The notes: generated from the letters alone by a model not told the origin. A DNA stretch of 64,000 nt from Bacillota bacterium (GCA_013178305.1 JABLXB010000001.1:1-64000), one strand, 5' to 3'. Positions 8,495-16,761 are shown, counted from the first letter of the stretch. Program-made: numbers and translations.

Positions 8495-9019
8495 GTGGCC
8501 AATGACAGCTTCTCACTTTTGGACTGGCTACGCAAGGTGGGCATGGAGAAGAACGCCGATTTCCTCAGGGAGTCGGTACAGGTGCTGGCTCAGGCGCTAA
8601 TTGACCTCGAAGTCGCGGAGAAGATCGGCGCCGGCGCCTATGAGAGGACACCCGACCGGCTCACCTATCGCAATGGTTACCGGGTCAGGGAATGGGATAC
8701 CCGGGTCGGGACAGTCAACCTAAGCATCCCCAAGCTCCGGCAGGGGTCGTATTTCCCAAGCCTCCTCGAGCCCAGAAGGCGTGCTGAGAGGGCGCTGGTC
8801 TCGGTGGTCCAGAAGGCTTACGTTCACGGCGTTAGTACCCGCAAGGTGGACGAACTCGTGCAGGCGCTCGGGCTATCAGGCGTGAGTAAGAGCGCCGTAT
8901 CGAGGCTGTGCGCTGAACTTGACGCGGAGGTGGAGCGGTTCAGGAATCGGAGGTCGAGGGCAGTCTTCCTGCCCGGGCGGTTGTGGCGCCCCTCAGAGAT
9001 GAAACCCTGGATAATGTAG
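8495..9019 (+). pseudogene. Truncated IS256-family (mutator-type) transposase
   Basis: The 174-codon frame matches the N-terminal half of IS256-type transposases: it has the YERTPDRLTYRNGYRVREWDT-like segment, the LSIPKLRQGSYFPSLLEPRRR motif region (quoted in part), and VQKAYVHGVSTRKVDELVQAL. Full enzymes are about 400 residues with a DDE triad, and here the frame changes to unrelated sequence after FRNRRSR near codon 160, before the first catalytic aspartate. It is therefore not functional. The start has GGAGGGACGACGAG just upstream of GTG 8495. It marks past insertion activity in the island. Confidence 0.85.
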
Positions 9020-9182
9020 ACCACCACTTACAACCTCCGCAAACCCGGCCTCAAATATCGTCCTTAAAACGCCGCTACCGACCCAATCTCAAAGAACAAT
9101 CATGCTGGGCGGGATTCGCTCAGTATATTTTCCCGCGCCAGATTCGCAAACTAATTTCACTAAATGCAGAGGTGGCGATGTC

Positions 9183-9389
9183 ATGACCGTAGGAAACAAG
9201 TACCAAACAATGCTGGCTAACCTGAAGAGCGTTCAGGCCGACCTTGAAAGTTTCTCCCTTGAGTCTCAGAATCAGAACGCAAAGCAACTCTTTCGTAGCT
9301 GCGCAACCGAGACAGGCGGCATTATCCGCCGTCTGGAACAACGGTGGAACGAAGTCTCCAAAGAAGAACCTTCCTACACACAGCAATAG
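9183..9389 (+). CDS. Small DUF1657-family protein
   Basis: This 68-residue protein starts MTVGNKYQTMLANLKSVQA and continues with LESFSLESQNQNAKQLF, GGIIRRLEQR and a KEEPSY end, all typical of DUF1657. Members occur in spore-forming Bacillota, often beside spoVA-type genes; their molecular role is not settled. The frame is open from 9102, but ATG 9183 has AGAGGTGG upstream and gives the family N-terminus. No spoVA genes are adjacent here, and the surroundings look like mobile DNA, so it may be a stranded passenger gene. Confidence 0.8.
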   Translation: MTVGNKYQTMLANLKSVQADLESFSLESQNQNAKQLFRSCATETGGIIRRLEQRWNEVSKEEPSYTQQ

Positions 9390-9463
9390 TTGCCAAAAGC
9401 GAAGGGGACCGGAAAACGGTTCTCTCCGCTTTTCTTGCCATCTTGACCAATCCTGACCAAGCC

Positions 9464-9723
9464 TTATCGTTCGCCTTGCCCGCAGAAGCCGTCACGAGGA
9501 ACCCATTCGCCAGGGCCAGGAAGTACACTACTCAGTTGGCGGGGGCTCGCGCCCGTGGCTAACTGCGCCAGCAGAATGACGGCGAAGCCCACCATGACCG
9601 CGTACAGATCTGAAGGGAGCTTCACGAAGGCCTTCGTGTACACCACCAGGTACGTCAGGAAAGAAGCCCCCGCCAGCGCTCGTCGTGGCGAGCGAGGATA
9701 ACTTCCGCTTGCTCCATCTCCAT
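9464..9723 (-). pseudogene. Frameshifted small membrane protein, prophage lysis-module-like
   Basis: Reading from ATG at about 9723 (with GGAGGAGGCG before it) gives MEMEQAEVILARHDERWRG and then a stop near 9656. The next frame continues with a hydrophobic stretch, FLTYLVVYTKAFVKLPSDLY followed by a second membrane segment (AVMVGFAVILLAQLA). Together these look like one small two-part protein: a charged helix with ARHDER, as in XhlA-type phage proteins, then one or two membrane helices. A one-base frameshift near 9660 appears to break it. Its place after tail-like genes fits a phage lysis module. Confidence 0.45.
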
Positions 9724-9810
9724 CGCCTCCTCCAACACAAAAGCCGCCCGCCGGCGGCCATTGGATCACAAAGCCTTGATATTGTCGCGCAACGTAGCGC
9801 GTTTAGGTGG

Positions 9811-11736
9811 TTATCTCAGTGCAGCCAGAGTCTCCACCAGCTCAAGCACGCTTGCGTGAGTCCATGGGAAACTCATCGCGTGTGAGTAATGGGCCGGAAC
9901 GGAACCGGTTGCCATTGACAGATGCCAGAACTCAGGGAATGTTCCGCTCGGAAATGCCGTCGCCAAGAAGGAGGCGGGCTCGAGGTCTCCGTGCTCAGCC
10001 GCCAGCTTTGCCACAATGCCGAGGAATGGCCCCCAGCTCTCATCTCGATTCTGTTCGGTCGGCTGTCGGGAGATAACAAGCCCGTAGTTTAACGAAACAT
10101 TCTTGACCCCGAGGACCTGCTTTGACCATGAGCACCACTTCCAGGAGTCCTCGTTGCCGAGAAGCCACGCATCATACAGCATCGAAGCGAACCACCACGC
10201 CGCATCCTGCTGGGTTCCGTCCGGTTTAAGCGAGTGGCACAACCTGCCATTGGTCCCGGGGACTCTGTAGTCGTCAATATGGGCCCTCATCTCTGTGGCG
10301 GTCTGTGTGCAGAATGACGCTCTGACAGAATCACCGAGGGCCGTGTAAACGGGAGATATCGCCTCTAAGCCAGCGATCCACAAAATATCGACCATCGACT
10401 CATACTTGATGTCCCCTGTGGGCAGGGGGAAATACCCATCATCAGCAAAGTCGTGCGGATGCAGGGCTACGATATGGCCGTCCGCCGGAACGTAGTTTAC
10501 CTGTGCATATTGCAGGGCGGAGTCTATCTGCGCTTTCAGAGCCGTCATGCGCGGCAAGTCCCGCGTTTGCTTCCAGTACTCCCCTACCGCCAGCAGCCAG
10601 GTTGCCGCGTTATCCGTATTGTGGTAGTTCCCGGGCTCCGCACCGTCAATCCCGTATGAGTTTGAGCCATAAATCGGCTCAGCGACGTTGGCGAACCAAT
10701 CGAGCATTTCACCGGCCACATCCGGCTTTATTGGGGCAAGGGCCTTGATTACCCAGGCAGTGTCGCGTATGAAATTGCCGTACCATGCTCCCGGGCCTGC
10801 ACCAAGGAAGGTCCCCTGGGAATTTGGCCGATAAGCAGCCATCATACTCTGCTGTAATGCCATATACCCTTTGAATCGCAGTTCAGCAGGAACATATAGC
10901 CAGCGCTCCCTGAGTCCCGCGAAAAACGACCGCCAATAGCCCATGCAGGATTCAAGCGGAATCCTCCATCCAGAGCTGAGAGCACCTGCCACCTTAGCCT
11001 GGGTGCTCGCCTTGTCGGTGCCCATCGCGAAACAGATCAGCATCTCGCCATTCAACCCCATGTTCTCTCTGCCAAAACCGTAATAGCATGCCCCACCGAC
11101 GATAGGATCCACCTTGTCTGCAATTGGCCCCTCGTTGAGCACGATCCCACTCGACTGTATGGCCATCTGGTCTTCGGGTGTGCAGCCGATCACGAACCAC
11201 AAGTCGGAGGTTTTCTCCTGTGCAGTGATGAGTCTGTGGCCTCCGACCGTCTCCATGGTAACATCATTGTTCGCCTGGCCGCCTGTACCGTGAAGCCAGC
11301 CGTTCATTCGCTGAGAACCAACGTTCTGAGTCTCCGTCACCAGGTAGATGACTCCATCCCAACCAAAGATTCGAGACTTCGCGGCTTGGTTGTCGCCTTC
11401 GGCAACGTGGGTGCTCTCGTAAACCGGTATAGGATACCCATCGAGGCTCATGAACCGGCCGGTGATATAGTTGTTCTCGCGCGGCTTAACATGGTAGGGA
11501 TAGCCAAAATCAATGGCCTCAACGAGAGGTGCTGCAATCTTCCCGCCCGCGACCCCCTTTGTGCAGATATCCCTGATGAGTACACGCTCTTCGCTGTATG
11601 CCCCGACCACATGTACTGCAGCCAGACAAGTGGGGTCACTGACAAGCGGCTGGCCGAACCGGGAAGCCACAGTCCCCGACTTCCAAAGCGCTGAAGTCTG
11701 TAGAATCTCGTCATCCTCAATTTGAGCTTTGGCCAA
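9811..11736 (-). CDS. Six-hairpin glycosidase-like protein in prophage-like context
   Basis: The product (about 640 residues) has, in its C-terminal two thirds, an alpha/alpha-barrel look: GTFLGAGPGAWYGNFIRDTAWV, then GIDGAEPGNYHNTDNAATW, QQDAAWWFASMLYDAWLLG and a final SFPWTHASVLEL segment, which recall GH15/GH63/GH65-type six-hairpin glycosidases. No exact family or substrate is claimed. The frame is open to 11892, but its first 35 codons overlap the upstream gene in another frame; a start near 11736 (TTG) or an alternative codon at 11751-11772 is likely, and is uncertain. Neighbours are tail-like genes, so it may be a virion-associated carbohydrate enzyme. Confidence 0.55.
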   Translation of the reverse strand: MAKAQIEDDEILQTSALWKSGTVASRFGQPLVSDPTCLAAVHVVGAYSEERVLIRDICTKGVAGGKIAAPLVEAIDFGYPYHVKPRENNYITGRFMSLDGYPIPVYESTHVAEGDNQAAKSRIFGWDGVIYLVTETQNVGSQRMNGWLHGTGGQANNDVTMETVGGHRLITAQEKTSDLWFVIGCTPEDQMAIQSSGIVLNEGPIADKVDPIVGGACYYGFGRENMGLNGEMLICFAMGTDKASTQAKVAGALSSGWRIPLESCMGYWRSFFAGLRERWLYVPAELRFKGYMALQQSMMAAYRPNSQGTFLGAGPGAWYGNFIRDTAWVIKALAPIKPDVAGEMLDWFANVAEPIYGSNSYGIDGAEPGNYHNTDNAATWLLAVGEYWKQTRDLPRMTALKAQIDSALQYAQVNYVPADGHIVALHPHDFADDGYFPLPTGDIKYESMVDILWIAGLEAISPVYTALGDSVRASFCTQTATEMRAHIDDYRVPGTNGRLCHSLKPDGTQQDAAWWFASMLYDAWLLGNEDSWKWCSWSKQVLGVKNVSLNYGLVISRQPTEQNRDESWGPFLGIVAKLAAEHGDLEPASFLATAFPSGTFPEFWHLSMATGSVPAHYSHAMSFPWTHASVLELVETLAALR

Positions 11737-11785
11737 CAGTCGTCTCTTGTTTAAGGCTGCGGCAAACGGTACGCTTCTCCACCCC

Positions 11786-12178
11786 CTACCTATAGCCCAC
11801 GCACTGCACAACAGCAGCGTAGTCGCCAATAACGTGCACAGCAGTACCCTTGACCTGGAGCGAGTACGCAGCGCCCTCCGGGACAAGAACATCGCCCGCG
11901 CCTCCTATCTCGGCAGACGAATCGATGTCGAGATAGATGTCTCCTGGTCCGATGTTGAGGATGTCGAAGGCTTCGCAGGCTTGGGCGAAAATTAGAACGG
12001 CTTCCTGGTTCGGCGTGAGCGTCTGCCGCTTTGCTTCTTTCGTCGAGTAGTATTGTGCAACCCGATTCCCTCCTCCTTCTCCCAGGAGCGGTTTGTAGTC
12101 GTCCGCAACTTCGTCGAAATACTGCGGGATCGGCTTACCATCCTTATCCTTCAGGATCGCCTTCGTGTTATAGGCCAC
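11786..12178 (-). CDS. Small prophage-type structural protein, unknown
   Basis: The protein of about 130 residues begins AYNTKAILKDKDGKPIPQYF, a common style for small phage virion proteins, and continues with beta-rich sequence (GDIYLDIDSSAEIGGAGDV, then EGAAYSLQVKG). No specific family is recognised. GTG 12178 has AGGAAGGGG at a proper distance, while the slightly longer GTG 12187 sits too close to it. It lies between a tail-fibre-like gene and the glycosidase-like gene, all on the minus strand in the same order as a phage tail module. Confidence 0.5.
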   Translation of the reverse strand: MAYNTKAILKDKDGKPIPQYFDEVADDYKPLLGEGGGNRVAQYYSTKEAKRQTLTPNQEAVLIFAQACEAFDILNIGPGDIYLDIDSSAEIGGAGDVLVPEGAAYSLQVKGTAVHVIGDYAAVVQCVGYR

Positions 12179-12224
12179 ACCCTTCACCCCTTCCTACTCC
12201 GTTTGAGGCCCGCTACAATACGAA

Positions 12225-12242
12225 AGCCGCCTGAAGGCGGCT
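12225..12242 (-). terminator. Short GC-rich hairpin
   Basis: AGCCGCC and GGCGGCT form a 7-bp stem (12225-12231 with 12236-12242) between two small prophage-like genes. On the minus strand the stem is followed by TTTCG. It may be a weak terminator or an RNA-stability hairpin. Confidence 0.35.
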
Positions 12243-12265
12243 GAGGCTGCCGGTATGCAGTCTCG

Positions 12266-12607
12266 CTACTCGGTCGCTCGCCTGCGCTGAAACCCGGCAG
12301 GCGCCGCGGGGACGAAGAAAGAATTCGGCTCTCCAACCGTATCCAACGCGCTTCCAGTGTCCTGGAGTACGACGAGCTCAACGTAGTCATTGACACTCCT
12401 GTTCTCAATGGCAGAGACTTGCACGTCAAACGCCCTGCTACTGGAGAAACTGCTGCACACCTTGACTATCCCAATCGTAGCGCCGCCGTTTTTCAAGATG
12501 CGGACCTCGCGAAGAGTCCCACCACTCCTGGCGACGAAACCGACGCCGCCAATTATGAGGTGCTTGCCAGCTGTCTTATCAGTGATGCTCCCCGCGTCCT
12601 GCGCCAC
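12266..12607 (-). CDS. Prophage tail/receptor-binding-like protein
   Basis: The 113-residue frame starts at GTG 12607 (GGGAG six bases upstream). Its second half contains VNDYVELVVLQDTGSALDT, which resembles the jelly-roll end of phage tail or head-fibre proteins (typical form G-DYVEL-V-Q-SGG-L). The first half has LIIGGVGFVARSGGTLREVR. Upstream the frame can extend a little to CAVHKTSP but has no better start. It is the first gene of the decayed tail-like segment running down to about 9464, and may itself be a trimmed remnant of a larger fibre protein. Confidence 0.5.
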   Translation of the reverse strand: MAQDAGSITDKTAGKHLIIGGVGFVARSGGTLREVRILKNGGATIGIVKVCSSFSSSRAFDVQVSAIENRSVNDYVELVVLQDTGSALDTVGEPNSFFVPAAPAGFQRRRATE

Positions 12608-12712
12608 CGCCCGCTCCCAGTCGCGTACCTCCAGCGCTGATTGCCGGTTGAAGCTCAGCCGGGTAATCGGAGAGGTTTTGTGGACAGCACATCATGAAAC
12701 GGAGGGGTCGCG

Positions 12713-13323
12713 ATGGGTATGCCAGAGAACCAAGTGAAGAGGCCCCGGCGGCGGATTGGGTGCCTGACGATTGTGGGGATCATTGTCCTGTTATTCGTAG
12801 CCAACGCAATCTACAACAGCACTGGCCGACCATCAAAGCCCGCGCCGGCTACCGCACCAGCATCATCACCCGCGCCGTCATCGGCACAGGTAACCCGGGC
12901 GGCAACTCCGCAACAGCAGACCGAGTCTGTTGTCAGGGGCAAGCTCTTAGGCAACAACAACCGTGGTCAGCCATTCCTTCGCTCGGTGCAGGTGGAGAAG
13001 GCCGACAAGGGCGGTTGGGCCGTCTATGTCGAGTTCAATGCGGCAGACAATCTTACACATCGTCCCTCATTCGTAGCGGCATCGAGATGAAAATGAAGGA
13101 CATCTACGAAGCAGCGTACAAGGGCGCGCTCGATGTCGGATTAGTCAACGTGGCCGCCTACTTCAACCTCAAGGACAAGTACGGGAATACCTCGGACGGC
13201 TGCGTCTATCGAACTGAGCTGGAGGCCGCCGAGGCCAAGAAAATAAACTGGGCAAACATCACCTCCGACGATATGACTCGCATATGGACTACGCTCCTGA
13301 TTCACCCGGACCTGAGAAAATGA
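12713..13323 (+). pseudogene. Frameshifted membrane-anchored hypothetical protein
   Basis: From ATG 12713 (GGAGGGG upstream) the frame encodes a basic start, one membrane helix (IGCLTIVGIIVLLFVANAI), an Ala/Pro-rich linker, then GQPFLRSVQVEKADKGGWAV. It stops at 13090. The continuation is in another frame: TSSLIRSGIEMKMKDIYEAA, then LVNVAAYFNLKDKYGN and a stop at 13323. The two parts join well near 13056, so a single-base indel seems to have broken one gene of about 200 codons. A sequencing error is possible. Function unknown; its stop overlaps the start of the next frame (ATGA). Confidence 0.6.
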
Positions 13324-13570
13324 CGCCCGACAACCGCCAGGGCTTTGTCGTCGCCCATATGCAGGCGAGGATTCGCATGCCCAAGGCCAGGGAGTGCATC
13401 CAGCGCCAGCGCGAGAGGATCGAGGCATTCGCATTCACCTACGGCGTCAAGATTGATATGTGGCATATCAGGGCGAAGGGACTTGTTCCGATCCCCACGC
13501 TGGAGCAGATGATCGAAGAGGGCCGGGTGTATGCGGTGATTATCGCCGGATGGGGAAGGCTGGGGTCCCC
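13320..13570 (+). pseudogene. Serine-recombinase-like fragment
   Basis: From ATG 13320, overlapping the previous stop as ATGA, the frame reads FVVAHMQARIRMPKARECIQ, RQRERIEAFAFTYGVKI, then PTLEQMIEEGRVYAVIIAGW and GRL. The spacing of QRERIEAFA, the EQMIEEGRVYAVII strand and the final GRL resembles the catalytic domain of resolvase/IS607-type recombinases, but the catalytic serine motif is not visible. After GRL the frame changes to unrelated sequence and a tyrosine-integrase piece begins in another frame. I treat it as a degraded fragment; the family assignment is tentative. Confidence 0.4.
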
Positions 13571-13810
13571 TATATACCCTTCCGAAACCTCCGAGACACG
13601 CACGCCACCATACTTCTCCTCGCCGGGATCCATCCAAAGGTAGTCTCGGAACGCCTGGGGCATTCGGACGTTGGAACGACGCTCAACATCTATTCCCACG
13701 TGCTTCCTTCGATTCAGAGAGAATCTGCTTCGGCTAGGACAATCTCGTCGGACACAAGCCTACAGGCCGGACATAGATCGTCAGAATGGCAAATGGAATG
13801 GCAAGTGTAA
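13565..13810 (+). pseudogene. C-terminal fragment of a tyrosine integrase
   Basis: This frame begins near VPYIPFRNLRDTHAT and continues LLLAGIHPKVVSERLGHSDV, then TTLNIYSHVLPSIQRE. It carries the conserved arginine/histidine box (LRDTHAT), the LGH box and the catalytic tyrosine (IYSHV) of phage-type integrases. There is no N-terminal or core-binding domain, and the upstream frame is recombinase-like debris, so it is not functional. It ends about 50 bases before the 3' end of tRNA-Pro, the usual place of an integrase gene that uses that tRNA as attachment site. Confidence 0.85.
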
Positions 13811-13850
13811 ACCGGGCTACGGAATGGCAGGTGGCGGATAATCCTCTAAC

Positions 13851-13907
13851 AGGCAAAATAATGGTCGGGGCGAGTGGACTTGAACCACCGACCTCATGGT
13901 CCCGAAC
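13851..13907 (-). repeat. tRNA-Pro-side copy of the candidate att repeat
   Basis: This is the intact counterpart of the repeat at 88-145: the 3' half of tRNA-Pro plus 11 bases past its CCA end. The pair would be the two attachment sites bounding an inserted element of about 13.8 kb. Confidence 0.55.
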
Positions 13908-13941
13908 CATGCGCGCTAGCCAAACTGCGCTACGCCCCGAC
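13862..13941 (-). tRNA. tRNA-Pro (anticodon CGG), CCA encoded
   Basis: The reverse complement starts GTCGGGG and ends CCCCGAC plus CCA, giving a perfect 7-bp acceptor stem. The anticodon stem CATGG/CCATG holds the loop TTCGGGA, so the anticodon is CGG. The T arm contains GTGGTTCAAGTCCAC. Including CCA it is 80 bases. A good promoter lies upstream at 13983-14011. Integrase debris abuts its 3' side. Confidence 0.95.
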
Positions 13942-13982
13942 TGATGATTGGATGCTATTATGCCGACCTGAACTGCATCATC

Positions 13983-14011
13983 ATTATAACTGAACCCACC
14001 CCCGCCGTCAA
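13983..14011 (-). promoter_or_regulatory. Sigma-A-type promoter of tRNA-Pro
   Basis: On the minus strand TTGACG (14006-14011) and TATAAT (13983-13988) are separated by exactly 17 bases, close to the consensus. Transcription would start about 35 bases before the tRNA. Confidence 0.75.
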
Positions 14012-14079
14012 ACGCGCGGACCTGTTGTGCTGCCGCTACTTCGCAGGCTCGCCCCCAGCATCACCCGGGATGTGGCGGT

Positions 14080-15975
14080 TCAGTCCGCTTCAATCTCCTC
14101 GACGAGCGTCTCATAGACCTTCCCACCGACGCTTACGAGGAATGCGCGTCTCCCAATGACCTTCGGCCGGAGTCTGGCGGCAATTGCGGAGAGCGTGGCT
14201 GAATACGTCCGCAGGACCTCATGAGCCTGTTCCACCGTGGTTGGCCGGAAGAACACGGTGTCGCCCGGCCTCGCCTGGCCGAGCAGATCGATGTCGGGCC
14301 CGATTACCGTGGCAATCTTGGGATAGCCCCCGGTCGTCTGGCGGTCGGCGAGCATTACGATAGGTTGGCCCTCGCCGGGCACCTGGATAGCACCGTGAGG
14401 AATACCGTCGGAGATGATATCGGGTTTGCCGGCGTGCTCCACTCTGGGGCCCTTCAACCTCATGCCCATCCTGTCGGACTGCCCGGTGACAGTCCAGGCG
14501 GCCGAGAAGAGGGTATCGATCCCCGCCCGTGTGAAATGGTCGGCCTGTGGGCCCGGGACGGCCCGCACAACCCACTCTCTGCCGAACCGCGGTCGCAGGC
14601 GGTCAGGCATGGAGCTGCCCGTGGCAGCAAATACACCGGTTTCAGGAATCAGGGTTGCGATGCGGTCGCCGGAGGCCAGCCGTCGTCCTTCGATCCCTCC
14701 GACAGCACCTCGCAAGTACGTCGACCTGCTCCCCATCACGACGGGCACGGCGATACCGCCGGCAACGGCGATATACGCCCGGCATCCCGCTTGCGGGACG
14801 CCGAACTCCAGGACATCACCCTCGCGCAGTTCAATCGACTCCCACTGCGGGACGAGCCGGCCGTTCACAGTAGGCTCGAACTCCGCTCCCGTAACGGCCA
14901 CCAGGACAGGCCTAAGGGCGCGGAGTCTGGGGCCTACGTAAGTGACCTCCAGGCCGGCTGCATCGGGGCTGTTCCCAACCAGCAGGTTTGCGACCGGCAG
15001 CGAAAACCTGTCCATCGCTCCGGATGGCGGCATCCCGAACTGCTGGTAACCGAAACGCCCGTAATCCTGTACCGTGGTCAGGAAGCCGCCGTCGAGGACC
15101 TCGAATGAGTCGGCAGACCTGTGCAATTGATCGCGGGCGCCGGCGCCGTGGTCGACCCGTGGTTGCGCGGCCGAAAGCGACGCGGGGATGTGGTCCGCAC
15201 CGGCCCGCGAGGCAGTCGGAGAGGCCGGTTTGCCGCCCAGTCCGGGCCCCGGATACGGTACGATGGTCGGAACGTGGGCGCCACTTTCAACGGCGATGCG
15301 GATCTCCTCGAAATCCGCTGCCGAGATCGGGACGAATCTCACGTAATCGCCGGCGCGTAGCAGGACCGCAGGATTGCGGGACGGGTCGTAGAGCCTGAGC
15401 GGGGTTCGCCCGATAACCTGCCAGCCCCCGGGACTCTCGATGGGGTAAATTCCCGTCTGGGGCCCCGCGATACCTACCGACCCGGCGGGAACACGGGCGC
15501 GGGGGCTTTTCAGCCGCGGAGTAGCGAGGCGTTCCGGCATGCCACCGAGGTACGGGTACCCAACCGTGAACCCGAGCATGTAGATCAGGTAGTCCACGCT
15601 GCTGTGCGTGCGAATGACCTCATCAGCCGCGAGGCCCGTGTGGGCGGCGACGCATTCGAGATCCGGTCCGTACTCTCCCCCGTAGGCAGTGGGGATCTCG
15701 GTGACTACGGGAGACGGCAGTTCCAGCGCGTCAAGGCGCGTTTCGAGTTCCTTGAGAGCGCTGACGAGCTCCGAGAAACCGATTTCCCGCGGGTCGTACA
15801 GCACCAGCAGCGACCTGTATGTGGGTATCGTTTCGAGGACGCCCCGTATCACCGAACCTTCGACCGCGCATTGCATCGATCTGACCTTGCTGGAAACCCC
15901 CGGCGATATCTCGCCGCCGAACTCCACGACGACGCCACAATCGCCCGCAGGAAGATACCTGGCCTCCGGATACAC
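14080..15975 (-). CDS. pxpBC: 5-oxoprolinase subunits B and C fused (PxpB-PxpC)
   Basis: The 631-residue protein joins two domains usually found as separate subunits. The N-terminal part (about 1-235) is KipI/PxpB-like: it has YLIYMLGFTVGYPYLGGMPE, then GSVGIAGPQTGIYPIESPGG and GRTPLRLYDP. After a Pro/Ala-rich linker, the C-terminal part (about 290-625) is KipA/PxpC-like: GGFLTTVQDYGRFGYQQFG, PPSGAMDRFSLPVANLLVGN and DRQTTGGYPKIATVI. With PxpA, these cleave 5-oxoproline to glutamate using ATP. GTG 15975 has CAGGAG eight bases upstream and is preferred over GTG 15999. Last gene of the operon that begins with IclR. Confidence 0.92.
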   Translation of the reverse strand: MYPEARYLPAGDCGVVVEFGGEISPGVSSKVRSMQCAVEGSVIRGVLETIPTYRSLLVLYDPREIGFSELVSALKELETRLDALELPSPVVTEIPTAYGGEYGPDLECVAAHTGLAADEVIRTHSSVDYLIYMLGFTVGYPYLGGMPERLATPRLKSPRARVPAGSVGIAGPQTGIYPIESPGGWQVIGRTPLRLYDPSRNPAVLLRAGDYVRFVPISAADFEEIRIAVESGAHVPTIVPYPGPGLGGKPASPTASRAGADHIPASLSAAQPRVDHGAGARDQLHRSADSFEVLDGGFLTTVQDYGRFGYQQFGMPPSGAMDRFSLPVANLLVGNSPDAAGLEVTYVGPRLRALRPVLVAVTGAEFEPTVNGRLVPQWESIELREGDVLEFGVPQAGCRAYIAVAGGIAVPVVMGSRSTYLRGAVGGIEGRRLASGDRIATLIPETGVFAATGSSMPDRLRPRFGREWVVRAVPGPQADHFTRAGIDTLFSAAWTVTGQSDRMGMRLKGPRVEHAGKPDIISDGIPHGAIQVPGEGQPIVMLADRQTTGGYPKIATVIGPDIDLLGQARPGDTVFFRPTTVEQAHEVLRTYSATLSAIAARLRPKVIGRRAFLVSVGGKVYETLVEEIEAD

Positions 15976-16045
15976 AACACTCACTCCTGCCTTACACACC
16001 GGGGGCGGCGGCCTAGCGGCCGCCGGCCCCGCGTACCCGAACGGA

Positions 16046-16759
16046 TTACTTGATAATCCCGAAAGACCTTAGCACGAGCCGGAGCCCCAGGAGGATCGTG
16101 ACAAGGGTCACGGCCCAACCCAGGATGTTCTGCGTGGGGTTGTTGGTGAACTTGCCCATGATCCTCGACTGGTTCATGACTATGATGAGGTATATGGTCG
16201 AGATCGGGAGCAGCACACCGTTGATCGCCTGCGCGAAAACGATGACCTGAACGGGGTTGGCCCCCGTGAAGGCGACGGTCGCGCCACCGGGCGCATGAGT
16301 GATCATTATCTCGGGGTGGGTTGTCATTGCCGCTGCCTGCGGGGTTACGCCGCAGGCCCAGAAAACGGGGACCTCGTTTTCGTGAATTGGAACCGGATCA
16401 CCGAAATCGGGCCTTTCGATGTCGCGGATGCCGAGCGATTCCGGGTTTCCAATGGCCACGGGCGCTCCATGGACCGAGGGATACCTGGAAGTGATGAGGA
16501 CGGCCTTTGCGACCAGGTGGCTGGGGATCGGGCGCATGCTCACGACAAGAGGCCCCTTGAAGGCACCGGCAGGCATGCACTGGCGATTGGTTATGTACAT
16601 TGGGACGTTTCTGCCGAGTTCGATGTGTCGCACAGGGATACCCGCCTGTGCATGGCCAGGCGCGAGCCCGGCAGTTGGTCCCGTCCACTCCCCGAGACGT
16701 ATCCTCTGCCTGAACTGGCGGGGGGTCGTGGGGGGAACACTTGCACTCGATTGGCTCAT
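16046..16759 (-). pseudogene. Chimera: internally deleted DUF1445 hydro-lyase joined to an NRAMP transporter C-terminus
   Basis: Residues about 1-40 read as the start of a DUF1445 (YcsI/D-glutamate cyclase-like) protein ([20 protein letters not shown], then APGHAQ). The next residues, [17 protein letters not shown], belong about 100 residues further on in that family, so a middle block is missing in frame. The family then continues to [11 protein letters not shown] and ITHAP, where sequence switches to the end of an NRAMP metal-ion transporter ([19 protein letters not shown], two more helices). Both junctions keep one open frame of 237 codons. ATG 16759 lies two bases after the pxpA stop. Genuine deletion or assembly error are both possible. 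Confidence 0.8.
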
Positions 16760-16761
16760 AC

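Noticed and set aside
11737-11892. Signal-peptide-like start of the glycosidase-like frame
   Set aside because: It overlaps the upstream gene in another frame and follows that gene's codon pattern; the apparent hydrophobic stretch is most likely a shadow.
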